Part shown: piece by piece, positions 1 through 8,725 of the stretch
Layout of the letters: every line of letters begins with the position of its first letter
Numbering within the stretch: position 1 is the first letter of the stretch
Origin: Billgrantia antri
Lineage (GTDB): Bacteria > Pseudomonadota > Gammaproteobacteria > Pseudomonadales > Halomonadaceae
Assembly (NCBI RefSeq): GCF_019430905.1
Contig: NZ_JAHYCA010000009.1
Location: 47,462 to 111,461 of the forward strand
DNA length: 64,000 nucleotides
Direction of reading: 5' to 3'
Made by a program: the position numbers and the translations under genes
Notes under the pieces: generated by a model
Seen by the model: the letters and a program-made list of their open reading frames with translations, nothing else
Database searches by the model: none
What the model was told of the DNA's origin: nothing

Positions 1-600
1 GTAATCCTGCAGTCGGGCATAGGCAAGGTGAACGCCGCCATCGGCACCACCCTGCTGCTCGATGTCTACCAACCCGAGGCCATCATCAATACCGGCTCGG
101 CCGGCGGCTTCGGCGAAGGTCTCGACATTGGCGACGTGGTGGTTTCCAGCGAGGTGCGCCATCATGACGTCGATGCCGTGGTGTTCGGCTACGAACACGG
201 CCAGGTGCCGCAAATGCCGGCGGCCTACATGCCCGACAAACGCCTCGTCGCCCTGGCCCGTGAGTGTGTCGAAGCCCTCGGCGAAGTCCGAGTGGTCGAG
301 GGGCTGATCGCCACCGGCGACGTCTTCATGGCATGCCCGGAGCTGGTCAGCAAGACACGCTCGCGATTCCCCACCATGCTCGCGGCCGAGATGGAGGCCG
401 CCGCCATCGCCCAGACCTGCCACCTTTACGGCTGCCCTTTCGTGGTCATCCGCGCGCTCTCCGACATCGCCGGTGGCGGCGACAACCATCTCTCGTTCGA
501 GCAGTTCCTGGAAAAGGCCGCTGCCCATTCGGCGCGCATGGTCGAGCGCATGATTGTACAACTCGCCCCGCAGGTGGAGCCCGAGCCCGCCATCGGCTGA
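1..600 (+). CDS. mtnN: 5'-methylthioadenosine/S-adenosylhomocysteine nucleosidase, 3' part
   Basis: The reading frame is open from base 1, so the start lies outside the window; 199 residues are visible against about 232 in E. coli MtnN (Pfs). The family cleaves the glycosidic bond of MTA and SAH in methionine salvage and the activated-methyl cycle. Visible hallmarks are SGIGKVNAA, IINTGSAGG, GDVVVS, the AEMEAAAIAQ loop with the substrate-binding glutamate, and RALSDIAGG with the catalytic aspartate. The first catalytic Glu near residue 12 is off the edge. An in-frame GTG at 28 is internal and not a true start. Identification is firm; only the N-terminus is missing. Confidence 0.95.
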   Translation, partial: VILQSGIGKVNAAIGTTLLLDVYQPEAIINTGSAGGFGEGLDIGDVVVSSEVRHHDVDAVVFGYEHGQVPQMPAAYMPDKRLVALARECVEALGEVRVVEGLIATGDVFMACPELVSKTRSRFPTMLAAEMEAAAIAQTCHLYGCPFVVIRALSDIAGGGDNHLSFEQFLEKAAAHSARMVERMIVQLAPQVEPEPAIG

Positions 601-648
601 CTCCTGACAGGGTAGCGCCCCAGGGAACGCGTCAGGCAGCAATCTTCA

Positions 649-1542
649 CTATTGTCCCCACACATTGCCGTGCCGCCATCCAAATTCCGAGAAAGGAAAG
701 GCGGCAGCCAGCTGTAGTGGATCGCCCTGGTACTGGGCGACACCGGATCGCTCAGGCAGACTCACAATACAGGCATCGGCCGCAGCCCGATCCGCCACGG
801 GCATGACGCTTTTGTTCGGTACGTCCGTGGTGCTGTAATAGTCGTGGAACTTGAATTGACCGCCAGTGATGCCGTCGGAGAAGCGCACCCAAAGGTTCGG
901 GATTCGGTAGCAATCAGAAAGGATGAGCCCGTGCAGCGACGACGAGATGATCGAATCGCATTGATTGAGTTCGTCGATGAACGGCTCGGGCTGCTGCCTC
1001 ACGTCGATCAGCTTGATGCCGGGTAGTTTGGCCATATAGCGGACGACCGGGTTGTCCTGGTCGACGTAATGGGGTACCAACCCGATTCGGAACTTTCGAC
1101 CACTGCGAGAAGGCTGGTAGAGCAGGGGCACGATGAGCGCGGGGTCTCCGAGTACCGATGCGGATACGTCCGCCCCTCTCTCGGCCAGCAGCTCCTGGGT
1201 AAGCCGGCCTCTCAGTGCCACGAATCTGGCTTGCTCCAGGGCGTCGCGCCTCGGCAGCCACGCCGGATCGATGAGCCCGCTGCCCCACACCAGGCTGCGA
1301 CTTCTCGCCTGGTGGATGATGCTTCCGACACCCAGCAGATGAACGACCGAGTTCGAGTGGACTCGGTAAGCTTCCTTCCCGGTGAGCCGGCGAACCAGAA
1401 AGGGGGTGATCGCATCCCCGACATTGAGCAACTTGTCGAAATACACGACCGGGATCTTTCCCTTGGCGACGGTCAGCAAGAGCGCAAGCTCGACAAAGCG
1501 CCGAGATACCCTACGTGCGCGCCTGGGAGTCCATTTTTTCAT
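649..1542 (-). CDS. polysaccharide pyruvyl transferase family protein
   Basis: The product has 297 residues from the ATG at 1542; an in-frame TTG at 1614 would add 24 residues but is a poorer start. It resembles the polysaccharide pyruvyl transferase family, which adds ketal pyruvate to exopolysaccharide or cell-wall sugars. Family features seen are the N-terminal NVGDAITPFLVRRL, a central RGRLT...SVLGDPALIVPLL segment, and SSSLHGLILSDCYRIP near the C-terminus, typical of the GT-B-like fold. The N-terminus is basic (KKWTPRRARR). No other polysaccharide gene is beside it, so acceptor and pathway are unknown. It is transcribed in the same direction as pyrC upstream. Confidence 0.75.
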   Translation of the reverse strand: MKKWTPRRARRVSRRFVELALLLTVAKGKIPVVYFDKLLNVGDAITPFLVRRLTGKEAYRVHSNSVVHLLGVGSIIHQARSRSLVWGSGLIDPAWLPRRDALEQARFVALRGRLTQELLAERGADVSASVLGDPALIVPLLYQPSRSGRKFRIGLVPHYVDQDNPVVRYMAKLPGIKLIDVRQQPEPFIDELNQCDSIISSSLHGLILSDCYRIPNLWVRFSDGITGGQFKFHDYYSTTDVPNKSVMPVADRAAADACIVSLPERSGVAQYQGDPLQLAAAFPFSEFGWRHGNVWGQ

Positions 1543-1724
1543 CCTGTATCGGTTCTCTGCGCAAGACTGACCACGGATGCCCGACGGCCGAACCGCCAGG
1601 CACCTTGATGGCAACTTTGGTGTACGAAGAGCGAGCGCATCCTACGCTCATTAACCATAGCTCACCCGGCAATGCTTGACTGGAATTTTAATGATGGAGC
1701 AGTCGTGGCACCGCGGAGCCAGCG

Positions 1725-2765
1725 TCACGAATCGAGCAGCCTCCACGACAGCGTCTCTCCTGCCTTCAGCGGCACGATGCGTTGGCCGTCGGCATAGGGC
1801 AGCGATGCCGGCAGCGTCCACTCCTCACGTACCAGGGTAATGGCGTCTGTGTTGCGTGGCAGGCCGTAGAAGTCCGGCCCGAAGTGGCTGGCGAACCCCT
1901 CGAGGCGATCCAGCGCCCCGGCTTGCTCAAACGCCATGGCATAGAGCTCGATCGCCGCTGGGGCGGTATAGGCCCCGGCGCATCCGCAGGCCGACTCCTT
2001 GTCACCCTGGGCATGTGGGGCGCTGTCGGTACCAAGGAAGAACTTGCCGCTGCCCGAGGTGGCGGCCGCCAGCAGCGCCTCACGATGCCTTTCTCGCTTG
2101 AGGATCGGCAAGCAGTAGTAGTGCGGGCGGATGCCGCCGACCAGCATGTGGTTGCGGTTGAACAGCAGGTGGTGGGCGGTGATCGTTGCCGCCACGTTGG
2201 CGGGTGCCCGGGCGACGAACTCAGCTGCATCGGCGGTCGTGATGTGCTCGAACACGACCTTGAGGGACGGGTGACGCTCGAGCAGCGGCTTCATCACGCG
2301 CTCGATGAAGACGGCTTCGCGATCGAAGATGTCGATCTCAGCATCAGTGACCTCGCCGTGGACCAGCAGCGGCAATCCCAGTCGCGCCATCGCGGCGATC
2401 GCGTCATCGCAGCGGGCCAGGTCGGTGACGCCCGAATCGGAGTTGGTGGTCGCACCGGCCGGATAGAGCTTGACCGCGTGGACCCGGCCACTGGCGACGG
2501 CACGCTCGATTTCGTCGGCCGGCGTCTTGTCCGTCAGGTAGAGCGTCATCAAGGGCTCGAAGGCCGAGCCTTCGGGGCGCGCCGCCAGGATCCGTTCACG
2601 GTAGCGCATCGCCTGCTCGGTGGTGGTAACCGGAGGCTTGAGGTTGGGCATGATGATCGCCCGCCCCATCTGCCTGGCAGTGGCGGGCACCACGGTCTCG
2701 AGCGCTTCTCCGTCACGCAGATGAAGATGCCAATCGTCGGGGCGAGTCAGGGTGATAGCGGTCAC
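1725..2765 (-). CDS. pyrC: dihydroorotase (type II)
   Basis: The product has 346 residues, close to the 348 of E. coli PyrC, and catalyses the reversible cyclisation of carbamoyl aspartate to dihydroorotate in pyrimidine synthesis. Zinc ligands lie in HLHLRD (His13, His15). Lys99 in KLYPAGATTNS is the carbamylated bridging lysine. Further conserved blocks are LLVHGEVTD, VFEHITTADAAEFV, FNRNHMLVGGIRPH and LGTDSAPHAQGDKE, which carries the catalytic Asp. The start is GTG, preceded by AGGA seven bases upstream. It appears to be a single gene, divergent from the small membrane protein at 2909. Confidence 0.96.
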   Translation of the reverse strand: MTAITLTRPDDWHLHLRDGEALETVVPATARQMGRAIIMPNLKPPVTTTEQAMRYRERILAARPEGSAFEPLMTLYLTDKTPADEIERAVASGRVHAVKLYPAGATTNSDSGVTDLARCDDAIAAMARLGLPLLVHGEVTDAEIDIFDREAVFIERVMKPLLERHPSLKVVFEHITTADAAEFVARAPANVAATITAHHLLFNRNHMLVGGIRPHYYCLPILKRERHREALLAAATSGSGKFFLGTDSAPHAQGDKESACGCAGAYTAPAAIELYAMAFEQAGALDRLEGFASHFGPDFYGLPRNTDAITLVREEWTLPASLPYADGQRIVPLKAGETLSWRLLDS

Positions 2766-2908
2766 GGCATATCCTGTCGGTCAGCATGAATGTCGAGTCC
2801 CGATTATACCGATGAGAGTCGGACCAGCGTCGAGAAAGTTACCTCGACGGCAGCAACAGTCGCCGATTTGCCGTATCATCGACGCCGATTTTGCCGTGAG
2901 AGATACCA

Positions 2909-3340
2909 ATGCCTCGGGTTCGCCACTACGCCGATATCGTCGCCATCCTGGCCGGATTGATGTGGATCGTCTTTTTCTGGTCGATCAGCATCTCGGCCAG
3001 GATGGATAGCGTAGAACCCACCCTGGCCGCCATGCTTGCCCTCGGCGCCATGATCCTGGTCAGCTTCATGCATCGCCCCTTTCGCATCCATCTGAGCCGC
3101 TACCACGTTCGCAAACGGCGCACCGAGATGTGGATGCACATCCTTGCCCTGCCCATGGCACTAGCACTGCTGTTCGGCGTACTCATCGAGACCCTGCTCG
3201 CCCCCATGAGCGGACAGCAGAAAATGCTGCTGTTCAACGTGCTCGCCAGCGCCGGCTGGGTGGTCTACGTGATGACCCTTGTGATCAAGTTCGTCCATCA
3301 TCAGTGGCGCCGTCGGCGCCGACGCCGGCTCAGCAAGTGA
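2909..3340 (+). CDS. small integral membrane protein of unknown function
   Basis: A 143-residue protein with three to four hydrophobic spans: ILAGLMWIVFFWSISIS, AAMLALGAMILVSFM, ILALPMALALLFGVLIETLL and FNVLASAGWVVYVMTLVI. A basic loop (HRPFRIHLSRYHVRKRRTE) and a very basic tail (HHQWRRRRRRRLSK) suggest cytoplasmic segments. No family is recognised. It lies alone, divergent from pyrC and convergent with the FAD oxidase. High-GC codon use and an open frame of this length with alternating hydrophobic spans support it as real. Confidence 0.65.
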   Translation: MPRVRHYADIVAILAGLMWIVFFWSISISARMDSVEPTLAAMLALGAMILVSFMHRPFRIHLSRYHVRKRRTEMWMHILALPMALALLFGVLIETLLAPMSGQQKMLLFNVLASAGWVVYVMTLVIKFVHHQWRRRRRRRLSK

Positions 3341-3358
3341 CGCCAGCCGACGCTGAAG

Positions 3359-4606
3359 CTATCGGAAGCGATCCGCGCGAAACGGCGACATGTCCACGGA
3401 CGCTGGCTCTCCATCCATCATTTCCCCTATCAGTCGTCCCGTCACCGGCCCCAAGGTGAAGCCTTGATGACCGTGGCCGAACGCTAGCCACAGCCCCTTG
3501 TGCCGTGGTGCAGGCCCGATCACCGGCTTCATGTCGGCGAGACAGGGACGAGCCCCTTTCCAAGGCTCCGCCTCCAGACGCTCACCGAGCGCCGGGTAGA
3601 GTTCTCGCGCCCGGCCCTCGGCGGCATCCAGTTGACCACCGGAGGGGGGCGCATCGAGCCGAGCCAGCTCGGCCCCGGTCGTCAAGCGAATGCCGGCACG
3701 CATCGGCGCCAGGATGTAACCGATATCGGCATCGGCGATCCAGTGCCGCAGGCGCTGTCCCTGCGGCACTCCATAGTGCATGTGGTAGCCGCGCTTGACG
3801 AAGGTCGGCAGCCGGTAACCCAGTGCCCTGAGCCACTCCCCGGCCCAGGGCCCCAGCGCCACGACGACGTCATCAGCGTAGTGGTTGCCGTCATCCGTCT
3901 CGACACGCCAGCCTTGACCGTCCTGGCTCACTCGCCGGAGGGTCGCCTGCAGGAACTCGCCTCCCTGCTGCTGAAAGTTCGCGGCGTAGGCCGCTACCAG
4001 AGCACCGGGATCGGCCACACTCCATGAGTTGGTCCAGTGAATCGCCCCGGCCAGGCCCGTGCCCAACTGGGGCTCACTGCGAGCCAGGCTCCTGTCATCG
4101 AGAACGGCGTGAGTCACACCGAAACGGGAGGCGGCATCTTCCGCCTCGAACCGGCGGCGCTCGAGCTCGGCCTGACTGCGATGCACCTCCAGCCACCCCT
4201 CCTTGCCGATCAGGTCAGCCGCACCGGCCGCCTCGATCATGGGTGCGTGCTCCTCGGTGGCAAGCACGATCAGCGAAGCGTATTCGTCAGCGATGCGCTC
4301 ATAATGGCGTGGCGAAGAGTACCGCCAGTAGTCGAACAACGGGCCAGCATAGGTCAACATGCCGCTCGCGCGATAACGGATGTCCACCCGACGGTTGGGC
4401 AGTGTGCTCAGCAACTTGCCGAATTCACGTGGAAACGGATACGGGCGCACTGCCTCGCGCTGGATCAGTCCGCCGTTGCCGTAGGAGGTCTCCCGCCCTG
4501 GCTGACGCCGGTCCACCAGCAGTACCGAACGGCCGCGACGGGCCAGATGCCAGGCGATGGAAACACCGACCATGCCGGCACCCAGAACAACGGTTTGACG
4601 AGACAT
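3359..4606 (-). CDS. FAD-dependent amino acid oxidase/dehydrogenase (DadA-like)
   Basis: A 415-residue flavoprotein of the DAO superfamily. The N-terminal Rossmann motif is VVLGAGMVGVSIAWHLARRG (residues 6-25), followed by LLVDRRQPGRETSYGNGG, the usual D-amino acid dehydrogenase pattern. The C-terminus has a second FAD contact, LWLAFGHGHQGFTLGPVTGRL. Length and motifs fit the small-subunit DadA type, which oxidises D-amino acids to 2-oxo acids and passes electrons to the respiratory chain. No alanine racemase (DadX) is adjacent, so the substrate is open; other N-substituted amino acids such as hydroxyproline or sarcosine analogues are possible. Confidence 0.82.
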   Translation of the reverse strand: MSRQTVVLGAGMVGVSIAWHLARRGRSVLLVDRRQPGRETSYGNGGLIQREAVRPYPFPREFGKLLSTLPNRRVDIRYRASGMLTYAGPLFDYWRYSSPRHYERIADEYASLIVLATEEHAPMIEAAGAADLIGKEGWLEVHRSQAELERRRFEAEDAASRFGVTHAVLDDRSLARSEPQLGTGLAGAIHWTNSWSVADPGALVAAYAANFQQQGGEFLQATLRRVSQDGQGWRVETDDGNHYADDVVVALGPWAGEWLRALGYRLPTFVKRGYHMHYGVPQGQRLRHWIADADIGYILAPMRAGIRLTTGAELARLDAPPSGGQLDAAEGRARELYPALGERLEAEPWKGARPCLADMKPVIGPAPRHKGLWLAFGHGHQGFTLGPVTGRLIGEMMDGEPASVDMSPFRADRFR

Positions 4607-4725
4607 GCCCCCCCTCCAATTGGCCAGACGCTCCCGGACGCGTGCCGGAACGAGCGCCTAGTCTAGCAGTGTGGCCAGGCCGCAGCCGTCTTGTTCCCTC
4701 ATTTGATGCCACGGATCAAGACGAC

Positions 4726-5184
4726 CTATTCGACACTGCCCTGGACTTGCAACTTGGCACGGATAAAGTCGGAGTGGCTGACGTGCAGCAGCTCGGCCAG
4801 ACGCCGGATACGGTGCTCCTCCAGGTGATGAGACTCCCCGTCGGCATAGGCCAGCGACCACATCATGCGCACCAGCTCGCAGCGCTGCGCGTAGTCGTAA
4901 TGCTGTTTGATGAGACTGACGAACTGGTAGTGATCGACTGAGGTCTCGATCTCCTCACGCGCCATGGCCATCAGCTCCTCGACTTCGCCATCGGCGAGGC
5001 CGAAATGCCGCTTGAGCATCTGACGCAGCGACGTGAGTTCCGCTTCGTCGGTGTGATAGTCGGCGCGCACCACCTCGCACAGCAGGGCGGCGGTGGCGCG
5101 CTCGAGTGTCGGGGCACTCCTTCCTCCCTCGGGTTCCGAGAGGGCCTGCTGGAAGAAGCGCTGAATGGTTGCAAGCATGTTCAT
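4726..5184 (-). CDS. TerB-family helical protein
   Basis: A 152-residue, all-helical, acidic protein. The segment from about residue 25 (TAALLCEVVRADYHTDEAE) through LVRMMWSLAYADGESHHLEEHRIRRLAELLHVS matches the TerB-like domain, two repeats each with an acidic metal-binding D.....E pattern. Such proteins are often annotated as tellurite resistance TerB although many are not linked to tellurite. No other ter gene is in view. It lies between the DadA-like gene and the GntR regulator, both on the same strand, with gaps over 80 bases. Assignment to the domain is good; function is unknown. Confidence 0.75.
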   Translation of the reverse strand: MNMLATIQRFFQQALSEPEGGRSAPTLERATAALLCEVVRADYHTDEAELTSLRQMLKRHFGLADGEVEELMAMAREEIETSVDHYQFVSLIKQHYDYAQRCELVRMMWSLAYADGESHHLEEHRIRRLAELLHVSHSDFIRAKLQVQGSVE

Positions 5185-5271
5185 CCCTTGGCCGTTTTAC
5201 GCATCTGACCCGCCCGGACCGCAGGCGTTCCATGGCGACATGGCACCGCAGACAAGGCGTGCCGCGGCGCA

Positions 5272-5952
5272 TCAGGCTTCTCCGATCCCCTTCACCACAT
5301 AGTGCTGCGCCACGCCGATATGGTAATCGATCGCCTCGCGACAGCGCTCGGCGTCGCCGCTGGCCAGCGCATCGAGCAGCAGCCAGTGGCTGGTCGCGAT
5401 GCTGTCGGGATCGGCATGGGTCTTGCCGATCAACGCGATGCAAAGACGCAGCTCATGAGTAATGTCGTCGAATGCCTTGAGCAGGCGTCGATTGCCGGTA
5501 AAAGCGATCAGCATGCGATGGAAGACGAGATCTTCCTCAATCTTGCGGCTCTCGCTGTCCTGCAATGCCACCTCGCACATGAGGTCGACCTGACGGCGCA
5601 GGGCCTGCGCCTTGTCAGTGTCATAGGTCTCGACCAGCCGAGCCAAGGCATGGCGCTCGAGGCACAGGCGCAGGTCGAATACATCATTGAGTTCGCTGGC
5701 GTCCAGCGCGCGTACGAAGAAGCCACGGCGGGGTTGCGACACCAGCAGTCCTCTGCTTTCGAGAAGCCGGGCCGCCTCGCGCACCGGCGCACGGCTGACG
5801 CCCAGATCCCGGGCCAGTTGCACTTCCGAAAGCCGCTCACCGGGCGCGAATTGCTGACTGATGATGGCCTGGGTGAGGAAATCGGCGACCTGCTCCACCA
5901 GATTGCGCTGCTGGATGACCATACCGCTACCGAACGCTTTCGAGGCTGTCAT
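5272..5952 (-). CDS. GntR-family transcriptional regulator, FCD subgroup
   Basis: A 226-residue regulator. Residues about 15-80 form the GntR winged helix (LTQAIISQQFAPGERLSEVQLARDLGVSRAPVREA, then GLLVSQPRRGFFV). The rest is an all-helical FCD ligand-binding domain (DVFDLRLCLERHALARLV, HRMLIAFTGNRRLL, HWLLLDALASGDAERCREAIDYHI) in which His and Asp residues usually bind a metal and an organic acid. It is divergent from the peptide-type ABC operon at 6127, with two palindromes between them, so it most likely controls that operon and itself. An internal ATG at 5925 is an alternative start. The effector is unknown. Confidence 0.88.
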   Translation of the reverse strand: MTASKAFGSGMVIQQRNLVEQVADFLTQAIISQQFAPGERLSEVQLARDLGVSRAPVREAARLLESRGLLVSQPRRGFFVRALDASELNDVFDLRLCLERHALARLVETYDTDKAQALRRQVDLMCEVALQDSESRKIEEDLVFHRMLIAFTGNRRLLKAFDDITHELRLCIALIGKTHADPDSIATSHWLLLDALASGDAERCREAIDYHIGVAQHYVVKGIGEA

Positions 5953-5995
5953 TCATCGGGCTCTTGCGGGTTGACTTCGTTAGAGTATGACGCAA

Positions 5996-6036
5996 CGGTC
6001 GATTATGTCGACCGTCGATTGGCGACTGTCGACAGT
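5996..6036. promoter_or_regulatory. paired palindromes, candidate GntR/FCD operators
   Basis: In the 174-bp divergent spacer, CGGTCGATTATGTCGACCG (5996-6014) is a perfect 7-bp inverted repeat with a 5-bp spacer. ACTGTCGACAGT (6025-6036) is a perfect 12-bp palindrome. Both share a GTCGA core and their centres are about 26 bp apart. FCD-type regulators usually bind short palindromes in their own divergent promoter region, so these are the likely sites for the regulator at 5272-5952. Seen directly as repeats; the binding is inferred. Confidence 0.55.
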
Positions 6037-6126
6037 TTGGAATCGCACTGCTATGGTCAAAGAGCTGATAGACGGCACCTATCCATCCAAGAACAAGTCG
6101 CCGAGACAACAAGAAGGAACCCGACA

Positions 6127-7683
6127 ATGAGCAAGACGCCCTTTACCTTGGCCGTCGCGACTCTGGCCTTCACCTCCGCTATCGCTACCGCCGACGAGCC
6201 CAAGCGCGGCGGCGTCATCGACACCATCATCCAACCCGAGCCGCCCGGCCTGGTTCTGGGCATGGTGCAGAACGACCCCACCCGCAAGGTGGCCGGTAGC
6301 ATCTACGAGGGCTTGCTGCGCTACTCTACCGACCTGGAGCCGATCCCCCAGCTGGCCGAGTCTTGGGAGGTCAGCGAGGATGGCTTGACGTATACCTTCC
6401 ATCTTCGTGAGAACGTCAAGTGGCATGATGGCGAACCCTTCACAGCGGAAGACGTGGTTTTTTCGGCCGATGTCTTTCATCGTGAACTCAACCCCAGTGC
6501 CCGCGCCGTGCTGCAGCACGTCGAGAGCATCGAGGCCACCGACGACCACACCGTGGTCTTCACCCTGGCCGAGCCGTTCGGACCTTTCCTGATCTCGTTC
6601 GAGGCCGGCACCTTCACCATGGTGCCGAAGCACATCTACGAAGGCACCGACTTCCGCGACAACGAAGCCAATAACCACCCCATCGGGACCGGCCCGTTCG
6701 AGTTCGACAGCTGGGACCGTGGCACCGTGATCAAGCTGGTACGCAATGACGACTATTACGAGGAAGGCCTGCCCTACCTCGACGGCGTCAACTGGCACAT
6801 CATCCCCGACGGGGCCTCCCGTGCGGTGGCCTTCGAGAACGGCACCGTCGACGTCCTGCCCAATGGCACGGTAGAGAACTTCGACATTCCGCGCCTCTCA
6901 GCGATGGAGAATGCCTGCATCACCGACGAGGGCAACGAGTACTTCAGCCCCTTCGCCATGCTGTGGATGAACAACCGCGAAGGCCCAACCGCCGATAAGC
7001 GCTTCCGTCAGGCGGTCATGTACGCCATGAACCGCGAGTTCGCTCGCGATGTGCTGTGGAACGGCATGGGCAAGGTCCCGCTTTCCGCATTCGGCTCCAA
7101 CGCCAAGTTCCAGCACGAAGGGCTGGAACCCTACGACTACGACCCCGATCGCGCCCGCGAGCTGCTCGATGAAATGGGCTACGACGGCGAGGAAGTACGC
7201 CTATTGCCACTGCCCTACGGCGAGACCTGGACGCGCTGGGCCGAGGCCGTGCAGCAGAACCTGCGCGAAGTGGGCGTGAACGTCACCACGGTGGCGACCG
7301 ACGTGGGCGGCTGGAACCAGCGCCTGGGCGATTGGGATTATGACCTGGCCTTCACCTATCTCTACCAGTACGGCGATCCGGCGCTGGGCATCACCCGCTC
7401 CTATCGCTCGGACAATATCGAGAAGGGCTCACCGTGGAACAACGTCGAGGGCTATGAGAACGAGCGCATCGACGAACTTTTCGACCAGGCGGCCACTGCC
7501 TACCCGGAATCCGCCCGCGAAGAGTACTACCACGAAGCCCAGGAGATCCTTCACGAGGACGTTCCCGTTGGCTGGCTGCTGGAACTCGGCTTCCCGACCA
7601 TCTATCGCTGCGACGTGAAGAACCTGGTCACCTCCGGCGTCGGAATCAACGATGCCTTCCGGGACGCCTGGCTCGATCGCTGA
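6127..7683 (+). CDS. peptide-type ABC transporter substrate-binding protein
   Basis: A 518-residue periplasmic protein of the SBP_bac_5 (DppA/OppA) family. It starts at ATG 6127 with AAGGA nine bases upstream; the open frame runs further upstream but that part is not coding. The N-terminus MSKTPFTLAVATLAFTSA followed by IATADEPKRGG is a signal peptide. Family blocks are IYEGLLRYSTDLEPIPQLAESWE, TYTFHLRENVKWHDGEPFTAEDVVFS, HPIGTGPFEF and KRFRQAVMYAMNRE. It is the first gene of the operon with two permeases and a double ATPase. Substrate may be a peptide or another compound; no specificity can be read from sequence. Confidence 0.92.
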   Translation: MSKTPFTLAVATLAFTSAIATADEPKRGGVIDTIIQPEPPGLVLGMVQNDPTRKVAGSIYEGLLRYSTDLEPIPQLAESWEVSEDGLTYTFHLRENVKWHDGEPFTAEDVVFSADVFHRELNPSARAVLQHVESIEATDDHTVVFTLAEPFGPFLISFEAGTFTMVPKHIYEGTDFRDNEANNHPIGTGPFEFDSWDRGTVIKLVRNDDYYEEGLPYLDGVNWHIIPDGASRAVAFENGTVDVLPNGTVENFDIPRLSAMENACITDEGNEYFSPFAMLWMNNREGPTADKRFRQAVMYAMNREFARDVLWNGMGKVPLSAFGSNAKFQHEGLEPYDYDPDRARELLDEMGYDGEEVRLLPLPYGETWTRWAEAVQQNLREVGVNVTTVATDVGGWNQRLGDWDYDLAFTYLYQYGDPALGITRSYRSDNIEKGSPWNNVEGYENERIDELFDQAATAYPESAREEYYHEAQEILHEDVPVGWLLELGFPTIYRCDVKNLVTSGVGINDAFRDAWLDR

Positions 7684-7699
7684 TCTTCCTGCGTGACAG

Positions 7700-7719
7700 G
7701 GGCGGCCTCCTGGCCGCCC
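7700..7719 (+). promoter_or_regulatory. intercistronic hairpin after the binding-protein gene
   Basis: GGGCGGCC (7700-7707) and GGCCGCCC (7712-7719) form a perfect 8-bp stem with a TCCT loop, followed by TTCCCTTTC. It lies 17 bases after the stop of the binding protein and 28 before the first permease. Such hairpins commonly raise the ratio of binding-protein message to permease message by partial termination or by 3' protection. Confidence 0.6.
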
Positions 7720-7747
7720 TTCCCTTTCGACCCCAGAGGCTTGCTGC

Positions 7748-8725
7748 ATGCTCTACGCCCGCTTGTTCGTGATGCGGCTGCTCAAGGCCGTCGTCGTCCT
7801 CTTCCTCATCGTCATCTTCAACTTCATCTTGATCCAGTTGGCGCCGGGGGATCCCGCCGCGATCATGGCCGGCGAAGCCGGCGCCACCGATGAAGAGTTC
7901 CTGCGCCAGTTGCGCGAGCGCTTCGGCCTCGACCAACCGATGTACGTTCAACTGTGGCGCTACGTATCGGGCATCGCCACGCTCGACTTCGGCTGGTCCT
8001 ACCGCCAGGGGATGCCGGTGCTCGACCTGATTCTGGAGCGGCTGCCCGCCACTCTGCTGTTGACCGGTACCGCCTTCGTGCTATCGCTGGCTTTGGGCAT
8101 CGTACTTGGCTCCATGGCCGCAGCCCGGGTCAAGAAGCCCTCGGGATCGCTGATCATGGCCCTGGCGCTGATCTTCTACGCCACCCCGCTGTTCTGGGTT
8201 GCCCTTATGGCCGTGGTACTGTTCTCGGTCTTTCTCGGCTGGCTGCCGGCTTACGGCATGTACACGGTGGGCGCCGGCCACACCGGCTTTGCCCTGGCTC
8301 TCGATGTAGCCAAGCATCTCATCCTACCGGCCACCACGCTGGCGTTGTTCTTCATGGCCATCTACACCCGCATGACGCGCGCCTCGATGCTCGAAGCAAG
8401 CCAGCAGGACTACGTCAAGACGGCCCGTGCCAAGGGACTTGCTCCCCGGGTGATCCAGCGTCGTCACGTGCTCAGGAACGCCCTCTTGCCAATCATTACC
8501 CTGGCCGGCCTACAAGCAGGCCAGATGGTGGGCGGCGCCATCCTCACCGAGACGGTGTTTGCCTGGCCCGGCATCGGCCGGCTGATGTTCGAGGCGCTGC
8601 AACAGCGCGACTACAACCTGCTGTTGGGAATCTTCTTCTTCTCCGCCGCCCTGGTGATCGTGTTCAACATCATCACCGATCTCGTCTATCGCCTGGCAGA
8701 CCCTCGCATCAAGGAGGCGTCATGA
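7748..8725 (+). CDS. ABC transporter permease (DppB type)
   Basis: A 325-residue inner membrane permease. The N-terminus LLKAVVVLFLIVIFNFILIQLAPGDPA is the usual DppB/OppB first helix with the APGDPA signature. The conserved cytoplasmic EAA loop is seen as DYVKTARAKGLAPRVIQRRHVLRNALLPIIT. About six membrane spans are visible. It overlaps the next permease by four bases (ATGA), showing translational coupling, and forms the channel with it for the substrate delivered by the upstream binding protein. Confidence 0.93.
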   Translation: MLYARLFVMRLLKAVVVLFLIVIFNFILIQLAPGDPAAIMAGEAGATDEEFLRQLRERFGLDQPMYVQLWRYVSGIATLDFGWSYRQGMPVLDLILERLPATLLLTGTAFVLSLALGIVLGSMAAARVKKPSGSLIMALALIFYATPLFWVALMAVVLFSVFLGWLPAYGMYTVGAGHTGFALALDVAKHLILPATTLALFFMAIYTRMTRASMLEASQQDYVKTARAKGLAPRVIQRRHVLRNALLPIITLAGLQAGQMVGGAILTETVFAWPGIGRLMFEALQQRDYNLLLGIFFFSAALVIVFNIITDLVYRLADPRIKEAS

